A stretch of 64,000 nt of DNA, from NCBI GenBank assembly GCA_034638255.1, contig JAWPGT010000025.1, positions 186,001 to 250,000 of the forward strand. Reading direction: 5' to 3'. The translations under genes were made by a program, and so were the position numbers. How positions within the stretch are numbered: position 1 is the stretch's first letter; each line of letters opens with the position of its first letter. The DNA is from Coprinus comatus (lineage: Eukaryota > Basidiomycota > Agaricomycetes > Agaricales > Agaricaceae). The notes below the pieces were generated by a model. It saw only the letters and a program-made list of their open reading frames with translations. It made no database searches and had not been told where the DNA came from. This document shows, piece after piece, positions 35,741-46,226 of this stretch.

Positions 35741-36788
35741 ATGGTTTTGGTCCTTGGATGTCAAGATCTAAATAGAACTTGCCAATCTCTCGACTTTTTA
35801 TCAGTCGCGGGACTTGCATTACTGTTATATGACTTAGCCTTGACGTTGGACCAGGAGGTGGAATGTATTTGGAGGTGAGTACACACAAAACTTATGCGAG
35901 AGGCATCTCATCAAAACACATTCTTGATAACTCAGATATTCGACATGGACTATTAAGGTCAACTACTTCATAGCGAGATATTGGGCAATCTGGATCCAAA
36001 CGTGAGTAGGCGCACTTTCTCTCTCTCTCTCTCTCTCTCTCTTTTTGTTATTTCGGTTACCTTTGTACCTTTACTCAACCGTTTTTCCAGTGTCAACCTT
36101 GTTTATATCAGTCAGTTTATGCACCTCAAACATATCATAAATTGCAAAGGATGGCTTACATTTCAAACATGCACCATAACAATAATCAACTGCAATCTTG
36201 AGCTGGTACTCATGCTTCGAGGTAAATTCGCACGTCGCAGACCACAGTGTTCTTTAACGTTCGTCACTGTTAATAAAACCAGTATATGCCTTGTATGACC
36301 GTAGTTTTGTCATTGGTATTCTCATGGTGGTGATGATCCTGTCATCATGGACCGCCTATGCTATTGCGGGAAAAACGGTGATAGACATGGTGGTTTTGGA
36401 CTCCAATTGTATACCATTGAATAACCCTCCAACTTATGCCATGATGCTATTTTGGTGAGTTGTTGTAATTCTGGTGGCCGATCTTCAGTCGCTTTCAATT
36501 GTTTAAATTATTAGCGTTCCTATTGTGTTGAATCAAGTAATTTTATGGGGTTTTACCATCCATCGATATCGGGGAGCTATTAAGGAAGGTATCACCCAAA
36601 ATCCAATTTTAAGGGTAGTCATTCGTGATAATTCTTTCTCTTGTCTCATGCTGTGCGGTACGATTTCTTCTTCTAAAGTTATTTTATCTTCAGCTTGGTT
36701 GACTTCGGGGATAGTTGGGATTATCTCTGCTCTACAATATGATATATGTGTTCAGCAAGTTGGTCACATTATACATTGGTATGTTTAG
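35741..36788 (+). CDS. DUF6533-like multi-span membrane protein
   Basis: Exons: 35741-35874, 35936-36001, 36091-36221, 36283-36454, 36515-36657, 36694-36788; 741 nt, 246 residues. The N-terminal block ALLLYDLALTLDQEVECIW matches the 'YD.LLTLDDEV.YIW' pattern that marks the DUF6533 family of agaricomycete membrane proteins, and LRVYALYDRS later is also typical. About six to seven hydrophobic spans are seen. The family is large and of unknown function. The 3' end is less certain: a stop follows a short sixth exon, while a hydrophobic open stretch at about 36860-36951 might belong to another isoform. Intron 2 holds a long CT microsatellite. Start chosen as the only in-frame ATG before the motif. 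Confidence 0.75.
36018..36042 (+). repeat. CT microsatellite
   Basis: About 12 CT units inside the second intron of the DUF6533-like gene, acting as an extended pyrimidine tract some 50 nt before the acceptor. Confidence 0.8.
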
Positions 36789-37122
36789 AAACCATAGTTT
36801 GTTCCGGGGCTAGATAGTAAATCCTGATCTCTCTCTCCCTTCTGCGTCCACTCCCACTTCAGCCTCTGGTGTTCTCTGCTTTCAATTGTAGTATGTGGCT
36901 TGTTTTGATTATTGGAGCCCATTTTTCATTTGCAATAACACTTGGATCGTAGAGCTGTAGGATACTCCTCAATATGGGGAGCCTTAATCTTCAAGTGCAC
37001 CAGGAACGAGACCCAGATTTGTTGACCTACCCAATGATAATAGACTGAATATTTTATAATTACTGCTTGATAGGAATTATTGTAATGACAACTAGGAGCA
37101 TACTTACGAGTGTCAGTTTTGT

Positions 37123-39493
37123 TCATACATAGTAGAATAAGTCTTCGTGCTCATTACAATATGTCCAAGTGGGATTTATTTCTGGAATCCAGTTGTCGGA
37201 GAGATATTCAGGTCGAATTTCATCGTCACTTAGTATACCAAACAGCCAAATTGAAGGATCCGCACAAAGTGCTACAACCAGTAGGGATAGAGGCAGATTT
37301 AGGATGTATGTATTTTCAACTTTTTCGAAAGGGGAGGACTTACGAGAATCTGAAGGAACGTAGATAACAGAATCATTTCCATACATCGCCCATTTACGAG
37401 TGGTTGAATCTTCTGCCAGTTCTATTTTCCAATGTTTTAGTAAATCGTGAGCACGAGTTATAAATCCGTATTCTTCATTCCATTTTACTGGCCAATCTGT
37501 TGAGTTTGATTCTGAAAGTCTTTTAAGGAGATAATGTATTCTAGTGGCCTGGATAGTAAATCGCTATCTTCAGTTTCATCTAAAAGGACAGAAGTAATAC
37601 CATAGAACTCACATGGAGAATAATAGCATCAGTCGGTCTGAAACTTTCAATCATACGAAGAGCGTTATGAATTGATTTCGATGCAATTTCTAAAGGATTA
37701 TCAAGAGCAGTCCGTATAACTTCTTTCCAGGGTTCTATGGCGTCGAGTTCTTCCCCTAATTCTATTTGTTTTTCCCAACCTTCTTGAAGAGATTGACTCC
37801 ATCCTTCAAGCTGCATCAAAGTCATCCATTGTATATTAACAAGGTCAAGATCATGCATCTGTAATCGGAGCTCTCTGATACTAGTTCTAACAGTCACAAG
37901 GGAGTCAAGGTTTTCGTAAAGTTCGTTATTTTCCTGGTCGAAAATGGAAACCAAGATATCAAGTTTTCGTAAGGATGGCAGGTAATCAGGGTATTCCATA
38001 AGATAATCCACAAACTCGTTAAGCCATCCCCCTATGGAGTTACTAAGCCGCAGGACTTGAAGATTGGGTAGATTGAGTTGTGTAGGTAAGGGTTTTGTAT
38101 AATCCCAATGAATGCTTTGCAAGCTAGTAGCATGTCGTTGAATGAAAGATGTTATCCAGCTTATGGGAAGCTTAGGATCGCCTTCCCACGAGGGCGTATA
38201 CGTAATGTGGAGTTGTTGGAGAACTGGAAAATCGAGTCTTGTGAGAAGGATATTATGATGTCCGCCTTCAACTGGTACTGGTCCCGGACAACTAAGGTCC
38301 AATCGTAGGTATTTGCAAGTATTGAATGAAACTCGAGGCTTCACAGCATCAGTACTGAGAGAATCATATTCCAATGTTGTTGTAATGTTTAGGTAAACCA
38401 AATTCGTGTTGGACGCAAGTGAGGCATAATCGAAATGATCCAACCAATTGCATTTGATAGTGAAATGTGTCAATTGATTCCAAGATAGATGTCCTTTGAA
38501 AGTTTGTGATTCAAGATCCGCAAAGACATAAAAGCTTGCATCCAACATTAGGTATCGCAAAGAAGGTGCAGTTAGGAAAGGTGATAATGGAATTGTTGTC
38601 CACGACCCACGAAAAACGAGTTTGAGTGAATAGAGGGAATGTAAACGACCTTCAAGAGTCGCGATTCGGTCCTGTAGTTGTGTATTTCCCTCTCTGAGGA
38701 TAATCATGTGAACATCCCCCCAACGTTCCACATGTTGAAATAGGATGTTCCACATCTTTTGCATTAAAGTGATATTTGGATGCCAAAGGAAATTGATTGA
38801 TTTTTCGCCTGATCGTTTGAGATAATCGTTGGTTAAGAAGTTGATGAACCGTTGTTCACGTTCTGCCCCTTCAAATCTTCCTAACATTGGTATCTTTCGC
38901 CAAATTTGAGGAGTAGACAACGCTATGAAGCGCCACTTGCGACATATTTGAGACAATGTCCATGGAATATGAGTTCCATCTTCCGAATAACAGATGAATA
39001 TATGAATGAGGAGCTCTGGTGGTAAACGGCGAGTCCAGTGTAGAATATTTTTGTGTTTGGTAATGAATTCTTGACAGGCAAGGCGTTGACGATAGATAGC
39101 TTCATTATCCCCTTCGATACGTTCCAGTTCATCGAGGTGGGCGATTTCAGTACGGACACGGCTCATTGCCTGAGTTATGACTGCGAAGTCATCTTCTGTA
39201 ACAGCTTTATTGGTATGGAATAAATGAGGGATAGGTGGACGGAGGAGATGAGGTTTATGGCGGTATTTAGATTTGAAAGATGACATGACTGCAGTTTTCA
39301 ACCTGAGTATTGAGTAAATTGAGATAATAGATGTGAAAGTACTTTTCACCTGAGGAGTCCGAACACGAGAATTCGTTGTAGGGTCGAACGATGAGTCACC
39401 GAAGAGTTGTGGTAGAAGGCTGTGACGGTCAATACCGGACCCCGAGCGTATGTTTAACGTCATGGGACAAATCCAGTCATGGACTCTAGTCAT
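37123..39493 (-). CDS. F-box protein with LRR-like C-terminal region
   Basis: Exons in reading order: 39286 (or 39493) to 37613, 37548-37344, 37271-37123. From the ATG at 39286 this is 2028 n and 675 residues; the longer start gives 744. I prefer 39286, which begins MSSFKSKYRHK. An F-box sits after a coiled N-terminal region: LPPELLIHIFICYSEDG, TLSQICRKWRFIALSTPQIW. The remainder is a series of Leu-rich strands like those of many agaricomycete F-box proteins. Such proteins are substrate receptors of SCF ubiquitin ligases via Skp1. The two small 3' exons add a Trp-rich tail (WPVKWNEEYGF, IWLFGILSDDE). It diverges from RPC11. Substrate unknown; the family expands and decays rapidly, and fragments occur nearby. 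Confidence 0.82.
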
Positions 39494-39697
39494 ACCGGGT
39501 CATGATACCGGCACTTGATAGAATATCTTTCCAGGGGCTATTTCAGCCTGTATTAATCTGATGTTGAAATGTGAGGCAGGAGATAAAAACTTGTAATTAC
39601 AAAAAAAAACATACCGATCAACTTTTTCCGACTTTAATATTAGTCACATGACTTGACGCCCTCCAACCAGCCTTCAACGTTTCAACAACACCCACCC

Positions 39698-40250
39698 ATG
39701 CTCTTCTGTCCTACCTGCGCAAACCTCCTTGTCATATCATCAGATACTGGGTTCAACAAATGGGCATGTAACACATGCCCTTATGAGTTTCCCATTTCAA
39801 AACAAGTACTTATTTTTAATACTTTGTGGATTTATGACTGAGTTATCAATTTGTGGTATAAGATGACAACAAGGACACACCTGAAACGGAAAGAAATTGA
39901 TGATGTCCTTGGAGGAGATGAAATGTGGGCTCATGCTGATAGCACACAAGGTAGATATCCTAGTCTTTGGTTATTAAATTTAGTTAGCTTAACACCTTGA
40001 AAAGCTTCTTGCGACAAATGCAATCATAACCAAGCATACTTCTACCAACTACAAATCCGTTCGGCTGATGAACCTATGACAACCTGTAAGCTCTTTTCTC
40101 CACTTACATTCAACGTTTTCTTGTTATGCTAATGGAATTCATCTCCAGTCTACCGGTATGTCTTTTTTAAAGTGGTTGTGTTATATACAGGAAAATTGAT
40201 CATCTCCGCCAAGATGTGCTCAGTGCGCACATCAATGGCGCGAAAATTGA
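39698..40250 (+). CDS. rpc11: RNA polymerase III subunit RPC11 (C11)
   Basis: Exons: 39698-39805, 39863-39950, 40005-40085, 40149-40155, 40214-40250; 321 nt, 106 residues. N-terminal zinc ribbon: MLFCPTCANLLVI with CNTCPYEFPI. A linker KEIDDVLGGDEMW leads to the C-terminal ribbon CDKCNHNQAYFYQLQIRSADE, then TTFYRC and CAHQW. The QxRSADEP segment matches the TFIIS-like acidic hairpin (RSADE) that stimulates RNA cleavage by Pol III during termination and reinitiation. Length is typical (about 110). The exon at 40149-40155 is only 7 nt and supplies the bases for Phe-Tyr-Arg before the last Cys pair. Without it the ribbon would be broken. Identification is secure. Confidence 0.93.
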
Positions 40251-40591
40251 TCGGGACCTATCGACATCTACTTATTTGTGTATTATAACTTTCATTATAC
40301 TGCCAGAATCTCCTTGGTGACTCGTTCAATCCTCGAAGTGCACGGAATCATCCGTGTAAAATAATAGTAAGAGTTCAAAAACATCACTATCATTAAGTGT
40401 CTCGTTTGAATCAACAATTGTAGAAAGCAGGAAAATCAATATGCATTACTTTTAGACTTGGACTACAAGTTACGGTCAAGTCAAGAGGATCAAGTAATCA
40501 AATTACCAACTTGGGCACACACACGCACCGTAACGCACAGCATCCATACTAAGCATGGCCCTGCCATCGTGTTCTCCTCTCCCTTCCTACC

Positions 40592-41649
40592 ATGGGTCTA
40601 TTCAACCACATTTTCAAACATAAATCCTCGCCATCTCACGATTTTTCTGCACCTCCAGCGTGGGCACCAGCTCCTGAGACCTCGGTACGTCATTAATCTG
40701 CTATCTAGATCCGATTGTCATCAATACTCACAAAAGAATAACCACATAGCACATATTCGGAAAATATCATGAAGCTCCAGAACATGAATACGAAGTAGCC
40801 GAACAATTTTGTCTTCAAAATCCACCCGACGCACCACGTCTTATTCCATCTTACATCGTTGACCGAATTCAAAACTTAGGAGCAAAAGCATGGGGTATCG
40901 AACGTCCTACACTTAGTAGATTTTCAGGTGCTATCTTTAATGATAACAAAGGTGGACCTGGAGTTGTTAAAGTACAAACTACTAGTCAATGTGGTGATAC
41001 TTGTTTGATGAGCGATTTACCGATTTTGTCTGGATTGTATGGGACTTTCAGAAAGACTGGGGTTTATTATGAAATTCAAATTCATAATATGAAGGGGTTC
41101 ATTGCAGTAGGTCAGTTATATAACTCTTTTTTATATGTCTTTCTAGATGTAACCATAAAAACATACATATTCTCATGTTGTGAATTAACAGGAACTGCAT
41201 GTCGTCCATACCCAGAGTATCGTCTCCCAGGTTGGAATAGACTAAGCGCAGGTCTTCATCTTGATGACTTTCGTAAATTCTTTGAAGATCCAGATGGTGG
41301 TAGAGATTATACTGATTCCAGCATACTCAAGAGAATAAATCCAAGAGATACTATAGGTTGTGGTTACGAATTCACCACGGGTTCTTTATTCTTCACCTAT
41401 AATGGTTATAGACTTCCTTCAGCTTTTACTGGAATCTATTTACCTCGTCAGAATTATGATGTATTTGCTGCTATAGGTGTTGAAGGTGAATGTGAATTTG
41501 ATGTTAATTTTGGAGGTGATTATTTTAAATGGAAGGAAGGTAATGAATGGGCTTGGAAAGTTGATGGTCATGTTGGTGGGAATCTTGCTCCTAGTGGTTC
41601 TGGTTCTGGTGGTGTGGATGAACAATTACCTTCTTATTCTGCTTCTTAG
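40592..41649 (+). CDS. SPRY-domain protein, Ssh4/Ear1-like adaptor candidate
   Basis: Exons: 40592-40684, 40750-41110, 41192-41649; 912 nt, 303 residues. After a Pro-rich N-terminus, residues of about 120-265 form a SPRY/B30.2 domain: GVYYEIQIHNM, IAVGTACRPYPEYRLPGW, TIGCGYEFTTGSLFFTYNG, VFAAIGVEGECEFDVNFGG. In yeast, SPRY proteins Ssh4 and Ear1 recruit the ubiquitin ligase Rsp5 through PY motifs to sort membrane proteins to the vacuole. Here the C-terminus ends EQLPSYSAS, where LPSY fits the L/PPxY pattern for WW domains. Unlike Ssh4 there is no clear transmembrane segment. The SPRY call is firm; the adaptor role is inferred. Confidence 0.82.
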
Positions 41650-41962
41650 GTGAAGTTAATCGTTTTATTGTATGTGTACCCTACCATTCTGTGAAATAAT
41701 AAATTCAACCTTTTGTTGTTAAAACAAAATACACTGATTGATTGATTCAAGAAATACCAATACAAGTACAAGTACAAAAAGAAAACAGGCTTTACAAGAT
41801 TTTTTTTGTTTACATCAAAATTCAAAAAAGAAAATATTTTCTGGTGATATCACTTGGGTTGGTCACAACTCAAGGCACCATTTGTTTGTTATGTTCACCA
41901 GCGGCGGACAACTCCAACTTAACCTTTCAACATTGTCAACTTCCATTCTCTTTTCTTTTTGT

Positions 41963-44900
41963 TTATTCTCTAAGAACTTCTCTCGCTAAACTTCCAGCAG
42001 TAATCACACCCAACTTTTCATCATCAACGACCCCATTCTTGTTTCCATGAACGAGTGCAACCCTGTAACATTTTAAAAAAAGAGAGTGAGTAAATCGTCT
42101 CGGACTTGGATTACAGATTGAGTAGCCACCAGCCACCAGTCACAGTGGCAGGAGGGAGGCCTACTTCAAGAAGGAACTTGATGAAAACACACTCACTCAA
42201 GCTTCGAAATGTAATTTCCATCAACTTCCATATCAACTTCCGGTCCTTCATATCTAGAAACACCAAGCGCAAGAACCAAACGGGAAAAAGGGTGGACGAG
42301 TGGGTGAGAGAAACGAAAGAGAACCCGAAACACGTCAATTATCAAAAAAAAACAAAGGCGATTTAGGAGCGGGGGAGATTGGGATTTTTAGGAGAATAAA
42401 GGGGAACCATGAAGAACTTACAAATTATTACGAATCGCAAATTGTAGATAAGGCCTCCAATATGGATCTTGTTGAAGTAAGTGAGGATTACCAACGACTA
42501 CGAAAAGTTCTTTTGCTCGTGTAATAGCGACGTTCATCCTGAATTATTAATTATTCGAGGATTGATTGTTTTACGTGGTTTTGAGTTTTGGATACCCGAG
42601 ATCGATCGAGGAGTTTTTGTAGATTCGAAAATTGCAAATTAAGGTTTTAGTAAATGCGTAAAGTGAAAACGTAAAAACGTCAAATGTCAAATGGTTTGTT
42701 GACGTTTTTCTTTTGATAATGGTGAAAACGTCCATGTTAACGTCAAATGCAATAATTGGATGGATTTCCACCCGTTCAGTTATTGTAACGTTCGTTGTTG
42801 TCGTTGTCATTGTCGTTATCCCGACGACGATTGTGATTGAATTGTGATTAATTAAAATCAAAAACGGGACTTACCGTTTAGGTTCTTTGAAAACTCCAAG
42901 ACTCTTCTGGAAGTCATCTTCTAAGAATCTAGGATTTGAGCGTACACAGGAAACGATAATGATACGATTTTCTCTCCCTTGCCAATCCTGAATAATAACA
43001 AATAATTAGTTATTCTATGTAACGAATCTAGTTGTAAAAGAAGAGAAAAAGGGCTACGTACCTCGACAGTACCTACATCTACATCTCTTAAATTCTCTTC
43101 TCGTAAAGCTTCTCGAAGTTTCCAAACTTGAGCACGGAAAGGTGATATAATACCAATATTTTTTGGTTTAAGATGAGGAGTACACTTATTTGCGTCTTTC
43201 ATCATTGCCCTAACCAAGTCCAGTATTGTTTGTATTTCTCCTAGATTATACCAGGTTGATTTCTTAATAAATAAGGTTAGTAAATCATCAAAGTCCAACT
43301 CTTGTGTTCAACAAATAAAGTAGAACTCGCCTCATCAACACATTCCTCATCCGAAACATGACCAACAATCCGTACAGGTAGGTTTTTGTCCGTAAGTTTC
43401 GACCAGGTAATAGTTCCATTGGTAGCGACAGGTATTAAGGAATCATTGTAAAACAATGCGGAAGGTGGCATTAGAATCACTGGATGACTACGATAATTCT
43501 TACGTAGAAATGTGTATGGTCTGAATTGTTCAATTGTTAATGCTTCACTGGAGTATAATGGTAGTTCAAAAAGCCTTTGAAGGAGTGATAAGTCAAGTTC
43601 TGATTTTCTTGCTTCGTTGGAAGTGACGATAGGTCCCACTGTTTTTTGTGGTTAGTAGGTCGCCTTCATACAATGAAATTGGATTTGTTAGAAGAACATA
43701 CGTTGATAACGATCACCACAGAGAATTAATTGAGGTTGGGATACTTCGCGATTCGTTTTTTGAAGGTCATCGAGAGTTTGGGGAGGAGTATCTGTCATGA
43801 TAACAGATATAGGAATACCAAGCTCTGGTTCAGAACCTTGAGCTGCCTACGGAGTAGATGATTTTTTGGTAAGTTCAACTCGGATGATAGACATAAGAAG
43901 AATAAAAGTAGTATACTTCATCAATTAAGAGATGAGTCCAATGAGGTTTAGCCGGAGACATTTTCGATCTCGGATGAAAAGAAGATGTAATCTCATTTTC
44001 CATTCTCATGAGAATTCGGTTGGTACATTGCGCTTCTACCAATATATTGGCATCGACACAAGAGCAAGCAACAACGCGATATTTCATGAGATCTTTCCAA
44101 GGCGGGATCGAAAACTGACCTACGGTCGTGTCTATGTCTGTTTAAATTTTTAGATAATTGTAAGGAAAATGAAAATCGTGAAAGGAAATGACTCACGGCA
44201 GAATTGTAAGACTTTAGAAGGTACTTGGTTAATACCACGAGTTTGATCATTCAAACGAAACATCTCCTTCGCGCTTAGGAAGCTTCGTAAACGTAAGACG
44301 AGGGTATCCGTGGCTGGATTGGAAGGAGCACATAAGAGAATACAGGCATTGGGTTGGACTTCAAGAATTTGTAAAACAGCTTCGACGATGGTCCTTCAGA
44401 ATGACAAATAATTAGTATAGTTAAAGTAGAATAATTTTCTACTGACCTGGTTTTTCCCGTTCCAGCGGGGCCAGAAATGAGGAATGGTACGGGCCAATCT
44501 TTCAATGCAACAGCAGTGACGGAATCCTTTTGGTTTTATATAAACGTTTATTCATGTATTAGAAAAATCATAAGTGCTTACCCTTTGTTCTTTATTCAAA
44601 TCGGGATCTTTCCAGAGTAGTTCCTTATTAACTGTTACTCCATACTGCGCAATCCAGCGTGGCTTTTGCTTTACGATATCGGCGGCAGTAGGGAAGAACC
44701 ATTTCCTAGCAAGGGTATCTGATGCGGCTGCATCGATGTTCATAACGTCATTGAGGCTAAACGTTGCTACTTCCATGGAGCAGAAAGGGCGAGCGTTTAC
44801 GAGGAATGAGATGTTGAAAATCAAGGGAAGCGAAAAAGGGCCATGAGCAGGAGTTTGTGAAAGGAAGTTAGCAATAGGATTGAACCATTCTTGAATATAA

Positions 44901-45965
44901 TTCTTTAGAGTCGAAGAGTATAGATCTTGTATCTAGAGATTAGAGGATTTAAATACTAAGATTTGACAGGACTTACAGACATTAGCTTCTTTCTTCTGGA
45001 CAACTAGAACGCGAGCTTCAAAAGCGACCCCCGTACCCATAGCAGCCGAGTTCTCGGGAATTACTACCTGGCGCAACTTGACGAGATCCCCAACGTCAAG
45101 CCTAGGATAATTTTCCCTTAACCCTGGAACAACAAGAGAAAATTCATCACGACCCCAAGAGGTTATTTTGATGTCTTTGATAGCCCAGAGAGTGATGCTT
45201 GATCGTTGTGTGCAAAGATGATCAACTTCCCATTGGAGGAGGCGGTACCAATGAGTATAGTATGACTGTGGGGTTAGTGACAAGTATTCGGCCAGCTGAT
45301 CCTCACGAAAAGGTAGAGGTGGATTTGTCAAGAGTTGGCTTTGTTGGCCTTGTATCAGGTGCGGCAGTAGGAACGCCTTTGCATAGTCTTGCGGAGGAAA
45401 TATAGGTATAGGCATCAAAGGTTCAATGTGGTGAATCTGTCTTTGAATATTTCTGAGAGCTTGTGGTACAAATGATGGGGCCTATAATATAAAAATCAAA
45501 GGGAGTTGATTGCCAGTCACAACACCGACATACATATTTGTCCAACCCATGGTCGCGAAGTGGAGTTGTAGGTGAAACGTCTACAGGAGAGCTTCGTTTA
45601 TCCTTTACGTCAAACCAGGGTGTTTTCCCATTTGCGAAGGATCGGGGAGGATCAAGTGTTTTGCCGAACCTTATCGGTGTGCCATCTGGTGTTTTAATAA
45701 CAACGTGCGGACGACGTCTATCTGGTGTCTTAATAGCAATGCCAGGATGAGGTTCATCTGGTTTCTTGATGGTGATGCGGACACTCTCCAAAGGAGGACG
45801 AAGTAGCCTAGCAGATGAAAATCCAGGCCTGGGAACGATGCGATCTCTCCAGTATGGGCCAATAGTGGGATCGTGGGTTTCGTCTGTGTTGCCATATCCT
45901 TGAACATGAGGGAAGGGCTGATTTCCATAGAATTGGGGGGAAGCGTAGTACAATTGAGGGTCCAT
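41963..45965 (-). CDS. MOV10/SDE3-like SF1 RNA helicase
   Basis: Thirteen exons, in reading order: 45965-45534, 45481-44981, 44932-44582, 44526-44447, 44393-44197, 44137-43917, 43846-43702, 43638-43331, 43262-43062, 42987-42875, 42538-42422, 42253-42197, 42062-41963; 2823 nt, 940 residues. Helicase motifs: SGPAGTGKTRTIVEA (I), HLLIDEAAQGSEPE (II), GDRYQLGPIV (III), RKNYRSHP (IV), VEDWQGRENRIIIVSCVRS (V), MNVAITRAK (VI). DEAAQ and the layout match MOV10, SDE3 and Armitage, RNA helicases of RNA silencing and transposon control. Residues of about 62-100 hold three tandem units of the form IxIKxPDxxxP. The exon 8 donor is GC. Intron 10 is 336 nt, against about 50-65 elsewhere in the gene. Confidence 0.9.
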
Positions 45966-46226
45966 TGAGGAGGATGGGGTTTAGGGCCAAGATGGGGCTG
46001 GAGATAGGAGCATGCGATTACAACGTTCCCAAACCTTAAGACTATATATTTAAACCAGGCGCTTGAGAGAGGTCCAGAACGGGACGTAACAATACAATAT
46101 AATAAACGTTCTTAGTAGTGAAGGAGGAGTTGGCTGTCCGTTGGCTATGTTTGGCATTTGGCCTTGGACCAAACAGGACCACACGCGTTGAGTGATCGGT
46201 TAGTAGCATTTCGCCCATGGAATCTA
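45966..46226. promoter_or_regulatory. Shared divergent promoter of MOV10-like helicase and APC1
   Basis: The 261-bp gap between two divergent start codons must hold both promoters. The upper end depends on the APC1 start, which is uncertain. No specific sites recognised. Confidence 0.5.
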
